Assembly: GCF_002746455.1 (NCBI RefSeq)
Contig: NZ_NWUW01000001.1
Coordinates: 393,772 to 457,771, forward strand
Length of the DNA: 64,000 bases
Reading direction: 5' to 3'
Origin: Bacillus fungorum
GTDB lineage: Bacteria > Bacillota > Bacilli > Bacillales > Bacillaceae_G
Below, piece by piece: positions 36,931-45,116 of this stretch; the stretch's first letter is position 1, and every line of letters starts with the position of its first letter. Under the pieces are notes generated by a model that saw only the letters and a program-made list of their open reading frames with translations, was not told where the DNA came from and made no database searches. The translations under genes and the position numbers were made by a program.

Positions 36931-37392
36931 ATGAAAGCAATGAAAAACGGTGTTATGGAAGTAACTAAATTAATCAACAAATCAAAGGAAGGACAATCTT
37001 TAATGAACAACAATCAAATTTGTGAATTAGATCAATATCAAGAAGCGGCACTACGTACATGGAATACAAATCAGGATTTTGGTGGACGTGTTTTAAATGC
37101 AGCATTAGGACTTTCTGGAGAATCTGGTGAGGTTGCGGATATTGTAAAAAAAGCTATTTTCCATGGTCATGGATTTGATCCGGCCCATTGTCCAGGAGAA
37201 GAAGAAGGGAATACGCATAAAATCGCTTTAGAGTTGGGAGACATCTTGTACTACATTTCAATCATGTCTCACGAAATGGGATATACCCTAGAAGATATCG
37301 CTGAAATGAATATCGCTAAATTAGCTAAAAGATATCCGGATGGATTTAGTCGGGAAGCAAGTCAAGCACGTGTGGATGTAAATCAAGAATAG
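36931..37392 (+). CDS. MazG-like nucleotide pyrophosphohydrolase
   Basis: The 153-residue protein has the MazG helical metal site: ALGLSGESGEVADIVKK and IALELGDILYYISIM, giving the ExxE and ExxD pairs. These enzymes hydrolyse nucleoside triphosphates and in phages may clean the nucleotide pool or lower alarmone levels. The ATG at 36931 follows GAAGGAGCGA. Confidence 0.82.
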   Translation: MKAMKNGVMEVTKLINKSKEGQSLMNNNQICELDQYQEAALRTWNTNQDFGGRVLNAALGLSGESGEVADIVKKAIFHGHGFDPAHCPGEEEGNTHKIALELGDILYYISIMSHEMGYTLEDIAEMNIAKLAKRYPDGFSREASQARVDVNQE

Positions 37393-37424
37393 ATTTGTAC
37401 TTTAACAACCAAGGGGGATTTAAT

Positions 37425-37667
37425 ATGGATCAAGATAAGGAACGCCGTATTGGCGTATTGACTGAAATGTTAAAAGATAAAATTGAAAGCATTGAGAAAC
37501 GAAACGCTACACATGTTTATGATGAAGTTAATGAAGCGTTTGGTAAACATATGGCTTTTATTTTATCAAAAGAGGAATTTAGTCATTTTACTGTTGCCGA
37601 TTTAAAGCCAGTTTCAGATGTATTAGTTGATTTTCAAAATAGATATTCTAAGAGATGCGAAGTGTAG
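37425..37667 (+). CDS. Small helical phage protein (80 aa)
   Basis: This protein is not recognised. It is highly charged and predicted helical (MDQDKERRIGVLTEMLKDKIE). The ATG at 37425 follows AAGGGGG. It is part of the run of closely spaced early genes. Confidence 0.55.
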   Translation: MDQDKERRIGVLTEMLKDKIESIEKRNATHVYDEVNEAFGKHMAFILSKEEFSHFTVADLKPVSDVLVDFQNRYSKRCEV

Positions 37668-37730
37668 AAGGTGATTCGGAAAATAAAGTTATACAATTTG
37701 AATTTTATTAAAAAGTGGAGGGGAATAGAT

Positions 37731-38036
37731 ATGATGAAGGTTTTTAAAATGAATGATTGTGATTGGGTTTGTGCTGAAACGGAAGAGCAAGCAAAAGAGT
37801 TTTACAAAAATGAGTGCGGATTTGAAGATGATGAAGTCAATGAGTATTTCGAAGGAGAGGTAAGTTTAAATACCATGATGCATGTAGATGCAGATGACTT
37901 GCCAGAAGAAGAACTTACTAAATGTCAGCAGATGACTAAGTACGGCGATACATTGTTGATCTTAAAACCATTCAAATGGGTAATTGAACATGAAAACATT
38001 ACAAGTCCTTGTGTTATAGCTTCAACAGAATACTAA
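37731..38036 (+). CDS. Acidic phage protein (101 aa)
   Basis: This protein is not recognised. An acidic central part (ECGFEDDEVNEYFEGEVSLNTMMHVDADDLPEEE) follows an N-terminal strand-helix with DWVCAETEEQAKEFY. GGAGGGG at 37717-37723 selects the ATG at 37731 over an upstream in-frame start. Confidence 0.58.
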   Translation: MMKVFKMNDCDWVCAETEEQAKEFYKNECGFEDDEVNEYFEGEVSLNTMMHVDADDLPEEELTKCQQMTKYGDTLLILKPFKWVIEHENITSPCVIASTEY

Positions 38037-38073
38037 ACAAAAGCGTTATTTTAATCGAAAAGGGGAATGCGAC

Positions 38074-38457
38074 ATGTGCGAGGTCAAGTATCGTTTATTT
38101 GGGAAAGAACTTCAAATTATGTATAGCTGGGAAGAAATTTTAGATTTCCATAGTTTAAGAGATACTTTGAAACATGGTGGAAATGAGGATAGATATTATT
38201 CCTCATTGATGCAATATACAGGAGAAAAAGATGTATACGGAAATGATATTTACGAAGGTGATATTGTATATCAAGAATTTTATGACCGTATATCAGAAAA
38301 ACATGGATTTACAGGAGTAGTTAAGCAAAGGGAAGGTGCTTGGTGGATTTGTAATGGAATAGATCATGCTGAGTTGTTGTGGAGTGAATTAAACCTAAAT
38401 CATATAAAGGGGAATATCTACGAGAATACAGAGCTGTTAGAAAGTTGGACAAAATAG
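38074..38457 (+). CDS. YopX family protein
   Basis: The 127-residue protein carries the YopX signature: LMQYTGEKDVYGNDIYEGDIVYQE near residues 45-68 and the closing LNLNHIKGNIYENTELL. YopX proteins are common in phages of Firmicutes and have no known function. AAAAGGGGAA precedes the ATG. Confidence 0.78.
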   Translation: MCEVKYRLFGKELQIMYSWEEILDFHSLRDTLKHGGNEDRYYSSLMQYTGEKDVYGNDIYEGDIVYQEFYDRISEKHGFTGVVKQREGAWWICNGIDHAELLWSELNLNHIKGNIYENTELLESWTK

Positions 38458-38484
38458 TTATTGAATAAGAAAAGGGGAATGGAA

Positions 38485-38889
38485 ATGTCTTTTAAATATA
38501 CATTATTAATTTCGCAGTACTATCATTCACGTCATATGTTCATTGTAAATCATAAAGAAGATTTCCTTGAACAGGCTAAAAAATGTACAACAGGGCTAAT
38601 TGAATATAAGAGAGATAAGGATAATAATCGTGAAATTGATTTGGGAGATTTAGTCTACTTTAAAGATGGTGTTATTCGTCGAAGATACAATGTCAATGAT
38701 CAAGGGGATATCTACTTTATTCAAGGTGACTCTATACAGAGTTTGATGAAAGAAATTTCACATTATGAAGAGATGTCAATAAAAGAAAGTCGAGGATACA
38801 TTAAGAAAGCAATACTCAATAATATCGCTGAGCACCATCGATTATCGGAAATCACTAAAATAGTAGAGAAGTATTTTGAGGTAGCTTAA
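38485..38889 (+). CDS. Phage protein of unknown function (134 aa)
   Basis: This protein is not recognised. It is tyrosine- and histidine-rich at the start (YTLLISQYYHSRHMFIVNHKED) and helical at the end. AAAGGGGA at 38471-38477 fits the ATG at 38485. Confidence 0.55.
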   Translation: MSFKYTLLISQYYHSRHMFIVNHKEDFLEQAKKCTTGLIEYKRDKDNNREIDLGDLVYFKDGVIRRRYNVNDQGDIYFIQGDSIQSLMKEISHYEEMSIKESRGYIKKAILNNIAEHHRLSEITKIVEKYFEVA

Positions 38890-38936
38890 TTTAAAACAAA
38901 ATTCTTATTTGGTAAGTAGGAGGTGAATATGGCAGT

Positions 38937-39392
38937 ATGGGTCGCTTAATTACTTCTATAAAACAAACAACTAAATTATTCCGAGCACCTCAACGGATTG
39001 GGGAAATCACAGAGTACAAAGGGAAACCTTATTTAATAATTGGCATCGAGAATTTTCAAATCATAGGAAATCAAATTTCTATATGGTACACAGTGCAGGA
39101 TATGGAGAATCATAACTTTATTTCGAAGCAGGCGGCGTACCCTGAATATGGTTTGGAAGAAGCTTATGTTCAGGGTAAATATGATGCCGATTTTGAACAT
39201 GTCCAATTAGGAAGGACGTTTGAATGTGAAGGAGAAAGATATAAGATTTTAGAGTATACGGATATTGTATTAAAAGGAACTGATATAGAAGTTTCGTTTA
39301 TGGCGAGTAAAGTGCTTCCTGTAGATCGTAAGACAGTGAAGTCAAGATACTTAAATGAGAAAAAGAAAAAACTAGCTATAGAAATTCTATAA
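38937..39392 (+). CDS. Phage protein of unknown function (151 aa), awkward start
   Basis: A strand-rich protein of 151 residues with IGEITEYKGKPYLIIGIE and RTFECEGERYKILEY repeats of a similar shape. The best ribosome site, AGGAGGTGA, is placed for an ATG at 38929 that would make only MAVWVA and stop. The long frame begins eight bases later at 38937. Reinitiation, a frameshift or weak initiation are possible. Confidence 0.55.
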   Translation: MGRLITSIKQTTKLFRAPQRIGEITEYKGKPYLIIGIENFQIIGNQISIWYTVQDMENHNFISKQAAYPEYGLEEAYVQGKYDADFEHVQLGRTFECEGERYKILEYTDIVLKGTDIEVSFMASKVLPVDRKTVKSRYLNEKKKKLAIEIL

Positions 39393-39423
39393 AATCGTTA
39401 TTTGAAAGAAAGGAAGAATAGAA

Positions 39424-39597
39424 ATGAAGGTTTATGGAACAACAATAGTTACCTATAGCGTGGATATCAATGTGAAAAGTATACATCCACAGGATATTAG
39501 CATAAAGGAATCAAATGAGCTAATAAAAAAAGCGATTGAAGATAAATATGGAGTACATGTTAAAAGTGATATTTGCGTAGAGGGATTTAGACCTTAA
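39424..39597 (+). CDS. Small phage protein (57 aa)
   Basis: The frame MKVYGTTIVTYSVDINVKS... ends CVEGFRP and follows AAAGGAAGAA. It is strand-helix-strand in appearance and not recognised. Confidence 0.5.
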   Translation: MKVYGTTIVTYSVDINVKSIHPQDISIKESNELIKKAIEDKYGVHVKSDICVEGFRP

Positions 39598-39769
39598 TAA
39601 AAACGCTATTTGGTAGCAAATAGTTGAGCCAACGTATGGACTAAATACATCTTGAGGTGGGGGTCTTACTGCCCGTGAATGCGTGGGTAAAGGTTGTTTT
39701 TCCTGCACCAGTTAGTCCTCTTAATCCAATAACTTTAACTTTTATAGGTAGGAGACTGTATCCGGTCAT
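39598..39769 (-). pseudogene. Possible P-loop gene remnant in a non-coding gap
   Basis: On the minus strand, ATG at 39769-39767 opens a 42-codon frame containing KVKVIGLRGLTGAGKTTF, a textbook Walker A motif at the start of a kinase- or GTPase-like fold, then stops. No ribosome site precedes it. On the plus strand the same DNA has a hairpin-like GGTCTTACTGCCCGTGAATG that reminds me of IS200/IS605 right ends. Either reading suggests a remnant. Confidence 0.35.
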
Positions 39770-39790
39770 GCAAGGAAGCGAGGAGGGCAC

Positions 39791-40537
39791 ATGATAAATC
39801 AAATTCACAACATAGATTGTTTGGAAGGAATGAGGTTACTGCAGAGTAAATCGATAGACATGATTTTATGTGATCTACCGTATGGAGTAACACAAAATAA
39901 GTGGGATGTGGTCATTCCTTTCAATGAGATGTGGAAACAATACGAGCGGATTATAAAAGATAACGGAGCTATCGTTTTAACGGCTACACAGCCATTTGCA
40001 GCGCAATTAATTGCAAGTAACCCTAAACTATTTAAATACGATTTAATTTGGAAGAAAAACAAAAGTACGGGATTTTTAAATGCTAAGAAAATGCCTTTAC
40101 GAAACCATGAATATATTTTAGTTTTTTATAAAAAGTTACCTACGTATAATCCGCAGAAAACAACAGGACATAAGCCAGTTAATCAATACACTAAGCATTC
40201 GGCAGACGGAACGAATTATGGAAATACTAAATCGGTAAGCGGTGGTGGACAAACAGATCGTTATCCAAATTCTATTATTGATATTCCGGTTGTAAATAAT
40301 GATTCAAAAGAACGGATTCATCCAACACAAAAGCCAGTTGAGTTATTCGAATGGTTAATCAAGAGTTATACAAATGAAGATGATATTGTTCTTGATAATT
40401 GCATTGGTTCGGGAACAACTGCAGTATCTGCTATAAATACAAATCGTAATTTTATAGGTTTTGAGATTTCAGAAGAATATTGTGCTGCAGCTAATGAACG
40501 GATTAATAATCTACAGCAAGTTTTACAAGTTATTTAG
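39791..40537 (+). CDS. Site-specific DNA (adenine or N4-cytosine) methyltransferase
   Basis: The 248-residue enzyme has the amino-methyltransferase motif DLPYG (residues 28-32) and, near the C-terminus, HPTQKPVELFEWLI and the SAM-binding DNCIGSGTTAVSA. The order with the catalytic motif first is the beta class. No restriction endonuclease lies nearby, so it is an orphan and may protect phage DNA. GAGGAGGG precedes the ATG. Confidence 0.87.
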   Translation: MINQIHNIDCLEGMRLLQSKSIDMILCDLPYGVTQNKWDVVIPFNEMWKQYERIIKDNGAIVLTATQPFAAQLIASNPKLFKYDLIWKKNKSTGFLNAKKMPLRNHEYILVFYKKLPTYNPQKTTGHKPVNQYTKHSADGTNYGNTKSVSGGGQTDRYPNSIIDIPVVNNDSKERIHPTQKPVELFEWLIKSYTNEDDIVLDNCIGSGTTAVSAINTNRNFIGFEISEEYCAAANERINNLQQVLQVI

Positions 40538-40574
40538 ACAAAAACTTCATTTTAGTAGAAAGCGAGGTGGTGAT

Positions 40575-41495
40575 ATGAGTCTTACTTTTATAGATTTATT
40601 CGCAGGACTGGGTGGTTTTAGGTTAGGTATGGAACAAGCAGGACATAAATGTCTTGGGTATGTAGAATGGGACAAGTTTGCTAGGAAAAGTTATGAAGTA
40701 ATTCATGATACCGGAGAGGAGTGGACATGGAATGACATTTCAACAATTGACTATAGAAACATTCCTAAATCCGACTGTTGGACTTTCGGATTCCCGTGTC
40801 AAGATATCTCAATTGGAGGGAAAACACAAGGATTTGATGGGAAAAGATCCTCTCTATTCTTTGCAGTTACTAAATTATTACGCCAAACAAAAGAATGGAG
40901 TCCCGAAAGATTACCTAAAAAATTATTCATTGAAAACGTTAAAAATTTTCTCTCAGTTAACGGAGGATGGGACTTTCTCAAAGCCCAAATTGAATTGGGC
41001 GAAATCGGGTATGACTGTGAATGGGAATTACTCAATTCTAGAGAGTTCGGAGTTCCCCAAAGCAGAGATCGAGTATTTATTATCGGACATCTTAGAGGAC
41101 ACAGCAGACGAGAAGTATTTCCTATCAGAAGAACTATTGCAGCAACTCCGCCACCAAGAACAGGAGGATTTAAAATAATTAATAACACTGTTCAAGGCTA
41201 TGATTATGCTGGAGAAAATGATGTGATTAATTTCGCTTTCCCTGGATCAAACACAAGGCGCGGCCGGGTAGGACGTGGATATTTTCAAACGATAGATACC
41301 CAATGTTCACAAGCTGTTCTAGATAAAGGAAGATGGCGGCAAATTACACCACGAGAAGCGTTTCGTATACAAGGATTCCCTGATTGGGCGTTCGATAAAG
41401 CGAGAGAAGTAAACAGTGATGTGCAGCTGTTTAAACAAGCAGGAAACTCAGTGACTGTTCCAGTCATTTATGAAATAGCAAAGAGATTAGTATAA
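40575..41495 (+). CDS. DNA cytosine-5 methyltransferase
   Basis: The 306-residue protein has all main C5 motifs: SAM site FIDLFAGLGGFRLG, catalytic Cys75 in GFPCQDIS, ENVKNFL (120-122), EFGVPQSRDRVFIIG (motif VIII) and the closing QAGNSVTVPVIYEIAKRL. The ATG at 40575 follows GAGGTGGTG. A long second frame (40705-41178) overlaps it completely. It lies just after the first methyltransferase. Confidence 0.93.
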   Translation: MSLTFIDLFAGLGGFRLGMEQAGHKCLGYVEWDKFARKSYEVIHDTGEEWTWNDISTIDYRNIPKSDCWTFGFPCQDISIGGKTQGFDGKRSSLFFAVTKLLRQTKEWSPERLPKKLFIENVKNFLSVNGGWDFLKAQIELGEIGYDCEWELLNSREFGVPQSRDRVFIIGHLRGHSRREVFPIRRTIAATPPPRTGGFKIINNTVQGYDYAGENDVINFAFPGSNTRRGRVGRGYFQTIDTQCSQAVLDKGRWRQITPREAFRIQGFPDWAFDKAREVNSDVQLFKQAGNSVTVPVIYEIAKRLV

Positions 41496-41527
41496 AAATT
41501 TCATTTTGTAGTAAAGTAGGTGATCCG

Positions 41528-41794
41528 GTGGGGTATACGTTCATATTTTTACTAGGTTGGATTATTGGTCTAGTTACGGGATTGGTAGAAAAAGTGAATA
41601 GCAAAATAAACGCGAATGAGAAACGAAAAGATATTATCAAAGCTAATTACCATGAATATAGCGAACTAGCAAAAGAACGGCAAAAGATACGTGAAGAAAA
41701 TGAGTTTTTAAAAGATGATATTCAAATAAGGGACGAGCGTATTGAGGGACTTGAAAGAGAGTTATACGAATTAAGAGCAGCCAGCAAAAGCTAA
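41528..41794 (+). CDS. Membrane-anchored coiled-coil protein (88 aa)
   Basis: A single N-terminal membrane helix (TFIFLLGWIIGLVTGLV) is followed by a charged coiled coil (ERQKIREENEFLKDDIQIRDERIEGLERELYELR). It starts with GTG after AGTAGGTGATCC. The function is not known. Confidence 0.6.
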   Translation: MGYTFIFLLGWIIGLVTGLVEKVNSKINANEKRKDIIKANYHEYSELAKERQKIREENEFLKDDIQIRDERIEGLERELYELRAASKS

Positions 41795-41867
41795 CTGCTC
41801 AGGTAAGAAATGGGTTGTCTACAGTGTTGACGGAATATTGAGTTTTATTCAGGGGAGGAAGAGGAAA

Positions 41868-42230
41868 ATGGCTAAAATCAAAATAGTAGAAGGTCAGGAA
41901 ATATTCGTTACTAATTTAGGTGGTTGGTACTCAAAACCTAAAGCTAATTTAGAAAAATGGATTGTTGTTAAAGCAAATGGTACAAGTTTTTATGCTAATC
42001 CAGAAGGTGTAGAAGATAGATCTCCGTATAAATTCAGCCAAAAAGATTTTCTTCATAGAAGTGGTTTTGCTGATGATTATAAAGCGTATCTTACGGAAAA
42101 CGAATATTGGGAAATGATTGAACGTAGTAAAGAAAGAGTCCAATTAAGAAAAGAATTAAAAGACACGGTCGATAAGATGTCACTGATAGAACTACGTAAA
42201 TTAAAAGAAGTACTATTTTCAACAAAATAA
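41868..42230 (+). CDS. Phage protein of unknown function (120 aa)
   Basis: The N-terminal part is strand-rich (IKIVEGQEIFVTNLGGWYSKPK) and the C-terminus is helical and charged. GGGGAGGAAGAGG precedes the ATG at 41868. It is not recognised. Confidence 0.55.
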   Translation: MAKIKIVEGQEIFVTNLGGWYSKPKANLEKWIVVKANGTSFYANPEGVEDRSPYKFSQKDFLHRSGFADDYKAYLTENEYWEMIERSKERVQLRKELKDTVDKMSLIELRKLKEVLFSTK

Positions 42231-42257
42231 TCCTTTTACAGATAAGGAGAGATTGAA

Positions 42258-42653
42258 CTGGAAACATTCGATATGGGATTAAAAAGTAATTGGAGAGCAT
42301 TTAAAGAATTTGTGGAGAATAAACAAAAAGATTATTTAACTAAGTATTACTTTGTATATGAAGAATGTGACTGTGGTGATACGTCTTACGTTTTCGTACA
42401 ACATAACGAGTTGGACGAGTGGTTAGAGAAAATGTTTTGGAAATGGATGCGTTATGATACTGATGATTTAACAAATTCAATGAATGATATAAAAGTTTGG
42501 AAACTAATATCTGAGGATGAATTTAAAAAATGTAGCCCACTTTATAAAGGGTCAAGAAAAACATCTATTGTTATTAATGGTGAAGTGTATTATAGAAAAC
42601 TAATAAAAATCAACGTAGAGCCGTCCGTAATTGTGTCAACTGATATTTATTAA
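42258..42653 (+). CDS. Phage protein of unknown function, possible CTG start
   Basis: The product has aromatic, acidic segments (YFVYEECDCGDTSYVFVQHNELDEWLEKMFWKWMRYD) and is not recognised. AAGGAGAG at 42244-42251 lies six bases before an in-frame CTG at 42258. The first ATG, at 42273, is 21 bases away. I give the CTG start, adding five residues to the 126 from the ATG, but this is uncertain. Confidence 0.5.
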   Translation: METFDMGLKSNWRAFKEFVENKQKDYLTKYYFVYEECDCGDTSYVFVQHNELDEWLEKMFWKWMRYDTDDLTNSMNDIKVWKLISEDEFKKCSPLYKGSRKTSIVINGEVYYRKLIKINVEPSVIVSTDIY

Positions 42654-42680
42654 TATATTTATTGAAGCGAGGTTGGGAGA

Positions 42681-42803
42681 ATGAAAGCTTTGAAGAAAAG
42701 AAAAATTAGAAAAGCAATTGCTCGTCGCACAAAAGAAGTGGAGAAGTATCAAGTTAATAAAGCTTGGAGAAACATCTTTGTACAAGCTGGTATTTTAAAG
42801 TGA
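42681..42803 (+). CDS. Small basic phage protein (40 aa)
   Basis: MKALKKRKIRKAIARRTKEV... is a 40-residue strongly basic helical peptide after GAGGTTGGGAG. It may bind nucleic acid. It shares the MKALK start with the small basic protein at 42920. Confidence 0.45.
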   Translation: MKALKKRKIRKAIARRTKEVEKYQVNKAWRNIFVQAGILK

Positions 42804-42837
42804 AGAGAAACCAAATATAGTCCGGCTAGAAAACTAG

Positions 42838-42896
42838 AGGACACCAATTTTTAGAACAGTAATTAAAGCTGTTTTAGGAATAGGTGTCCTTTTTAT
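42838..42896 (+). terminator. Terminator closing the early-middle operon
   Basis: AGGACACC pairs with GGTGTCCT, with an inner AACAG/CTGTT stem, followed by TTTTT. Confidence 0.75.
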
Positions 42897-42919
42897 TTTG
42901 AAAAGGGAGATGGGGAAAT

Positions 42920-43090
42920 ATGAAAGCATTAAAAGACCAATTACGTGAGTGGAAAAAGCAATCGAATCAAACAAAAAAGAAAACCAAGAAGAAACGAAAA
43001 GAGAAGTTAAGCACTCGTGACATTGAAGGTTTAATGGGAATTCATGGTCCACGTTATGAACGTAGACGCGGTGCTTTAAGACAAAAATAA
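42920..43090 (+). CDS. Small basic phage protein (56 aa)
   Basis: A lysine-rich first half (KKKTKKKRKEKL) precedes a conserved-looking second half (STRDIEGLMGIHGPRYERRRGALRQK). AAAAGGGAGATGGGG precedes the ATG. Similar proteins occur just before the late activator in B. cereus phages, as far as I recall. Confidence 0.55.
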   Translation: MKALKDQLREWKKQSNQTKKKTKKKRKEKLSTRDIEGLMGIHGPRYERRRGALRQK

Positions 43091-43117
43091 TTAAAAAAAT
43101 AAAAGGAGTGGTCTTAC

Positions 43118-43600
43118 ATGACTAAACAATTATCTTTCTTGCCAAAAATCGATAGAGTAGCAACGCAGAAAAAATTAGAAGGTGTTCTTGAAAGCGTACG
43201 TTTATATAGACAGTTTGGAATGATGCGTGAAGAAATGAAAGTCACTCCTTCTTATGAACTTAGATATCACGGCCCTACAAATGATGTAGGCAAACCATTA
43301 GAAGATGTAGCGATGGCTAATATACAACAAAGTAAGCGAGAAGAGTGGGTTAAGCAAACGTCATTTCGCATTGACCAATTCCTTAGTCGTTTGGGTAATG
43401 GACGTGCAGGAAAGGATCAAAGAAACATCATCATTAAGCGTTATTTAGAAGATGAAGATGTATGTGACTATATGGTATATAACGAAATTGGCATGAGTGA
43501 GCGTACTTATCGACGTGTTAAGGCTAGAGTATTTTATAAACTTGCTTTTGCTCTTAGATTAGAAGTTTATGAAACTGAAGAAACTGGAGGTAATGAATAA
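43118..43600 (+). CDS. ArpU-family late transcription regulator
   Basis: The 160-residue protein matches the ArpU/phage late-gene activator type: a helical N-terminus (TQKKLEGVLESVRLYRQ) and a sigma-like C-terminal helix-turn-helix (DQRNIIIKRYLEDEDVCDYMVYNEIGMSERTYRRVKARVFYKLA). It probably turns on the late promoter upstream of packaging and structural genes. Its stop overlaps the start of the next gene by one base. Confidence 0.82.
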   Translation: MTKQLSFLPKIDRVATQKKLEGVLESVRLYRQFGMMREEMKVTPSYELRYHGPTNDVGKPLEDVAMANIQQSKREEWVKQTSFRIDQFLSRLGNGRAGKDQRNIIIKRYLEDEDVCDYMVYNEIGMSERTYRRVKARVFYKLAFALRLEVYETEETGGNE

Positions 43601-44142
43601 TGAATTTTGTTCAGCCGATACGTGATCCAGAACAAATACAGCAGTTGAAAGACTATTTTAAGGAAAAGAGCTTACGTAATTATATTCTCTTCATTATGGG
43701 AATCAATACAGGCCTGAGAATATCGGATATTTTGAAACTGAAGGTAGGAGATGTCAAAGGTAGTCATATATCCATGAGAGAAAAGAAAACAGGGAAACAG
43801 AAACGAATACAAATTACTGCAGCACTGAAAAGAGAACTTAAATGGTTTATTGAAGAAAGAGAAGATCATGAGTACTTATTGCAAAGTAGACAAGGTAGGA
43901 ATCGTCCAATTGGTCGTAGCATGGCATATAAGATATTAAGTGGCGCAGCGGAAGAGTTCGGATTAGATGAAATAGGCACACATACGCTTAGAAAGACGTA
44001 CGGGTATCATATGTACATGCAAACGAAAAACATAGCATTACTCATGGAGATATTCAATCACTCGTCAGAGAAGGTCACATTACGTTATATAGGGGTAAAT
44101 CAAGATGCAATGGATAAAGCAATGACTAGGTTTAAAATCTAA
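43600..44142 (+). CDS. Second tyrosine recombinase, catalytic domain only (180 aa)
   Basis: This protein has the catalytic set Arg40 (TGLRISD), Lys63, His128-x-x-Arg131 (HTLRKTYG), His154 and Tyr163, but no arm-binding domain. It is coupled to arpU. Short XerC-like recombinases are often found here in B. cereus-group prophages and their target is unknown; resolution of phage concatemers or dimers is possible. It is not the integrase, which is at 28289. Confidence 0.85.
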   Translation: MNFVQPIRDPEQIQQLKDYFKEKSLRNYILFIMGINTGLRISDILKLKVGDVKGSHISMREKKTGKQKRIQITAALKRELKWFIEEREDHEYLLQSRQGRNRPIGRSMAYKILSGAAEEFGLDEIGTHTLRKTYGYHMYMQTKNIALLMEIFNHSSEKVTLRYIGVNQDAMDKAMTRFKI

Positions 44143-44382
44143 GCATTGCTTTTTCTTTTTAAAACTATACAGTTACTCATAAATTTCGTACTGTGTAACT
44201 CAAAAGGGAAAGTTTAATTAGGTCAATGATAGCAAGGGATTCAGTGAAGGGGTCAGTTACACACAATATAAGATATGGGTAACTGGTATACTGAATAAAT
44301 GGAATGAAATTCATTTTTCTGGTATTATATATGAAAGGGGAGTTTAAATTTCTTTATGATTTGTTAGGAGAAGGGGTAAGAA
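44143..44382. promoter_or_regulatory. Gap with GTTAC repeats ahead of the toxSAS operon
   Basis: Four copies of GTTAC/GTAAC-type boxes occur (AGTTACTC, TGTAACTC, AGTTACAC, GGTAACTGG) in 240 bp without a gene. GTAACTGGTATACTG near 44280 holds a -10-like TATACT. These could be sites for ArpU or autoregulation of the toxin-antitoxin pair. Confidence 0.35.
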
Positions 44383-45114
44383 TTGGAAAGCTTACAATTA
44401 AAAAGTTTACAAGAAACTAAACCATATTGTTATTATAATGAGATACAACAGATTATCATTGAAATTTGTCATTTTCATAATGAATTCTCGGCAGCGTGGA
44501 TAAAAAAGAATCAGTCAAGCGAATTAGAATTTCTAAACTTTAATAAGAAACAAGTTAGACAAGTGACTGATATTATTGAAGAAAGAGAAGTATTCTTTCT
44601 GAAGGATAAATTTAATAGTCTTATAAAAAGCTATATGAATGAATTAAAGCCTTTAACAATAGATTTCGAGATGGAATATAAATATGAAAAGTTTGATTTT
44701 CGGTCTCGTGGAAAACAATTTGATTCGATAATGAACAAATTAAAATATTACAGAGTTGGAAAACAAGGGAATGGAGTTTTTGGAGCTTTTAATCTCAATA
44801 AATGCTTAAACGATCTTTTCGGTATTCGAATAGTGATTGAAGATTTTGACCATAATTGTAAGAGGTTTTATCAATTATGTGAAGAGTTGAGAACTAAACA
44901 TAGAATACGTATAATGGATTCGTCAAAGCATGGTTATAAAGCGACTCACATATATTTTCATGGGGAAAGTAATCAGTATTTTCCTTGGGAGTTACAAATA
45001 TGGAATGCAAATGATTGTAAATCAAATGACATTTCACATGGAATACATAAACGCGCATATACTGAATGGGCATCAATTTATAAGAATTCAAAAGAAATTG
45101 AGGGAGGTGCTTAA
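44383..45114 (+). CDS. RelA/SpoT synthetase-domain protein, probable toxSAS toxin
   Basis: The 243-residue protein ends in a small alarmone synthetase-like domain: FRSRGKQFDSIMNKL (107-120), LNDLFGIRIVIED (142-154), HGYKATHIYF (183-192) and the catalytic-glutamate strand WELQIWN (202-208) followed by a histidine near 219. No hydrolase or TGS domain is present. Enzymes of this kind paired with a small partner are toxins that make (pp)pApp or add pyrophosphate to tRNA. TTG start after AGGAGAAGGGG. The neighbour is the likely antitoxin. Confidence 0.75.
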   Translation: MESLQLKSLQETKPYCYYNEIQQIIIEICHFHNEFSAAWIKKNQSSELEFLNFNKKQVRQVTDIIEEREVFFLKDKFNSLIKSYMNELKPLTIDFEMEYKYEKFDFRSRGKQFDSIMNKLKYYRVGKQGNGVFGAFNLNKCLNDLFGIRIVIEDFDHNCKRFYQLCEELRTKHRIRIMDSSKHGYKATHIYFHGESNQYFPWELQIWNANDCKSNDISHGIHKRAYTEWASIYKNSKEIEGGA

Positions 45115-45116
45115 TT

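Noticed and set aside
39791..41495. Complete restriction-modification system
   Set aside because: Two methyltransferase genes are adjacent but no restriction endonuclease gene lies on either side; the neighbours are small phage proteins.
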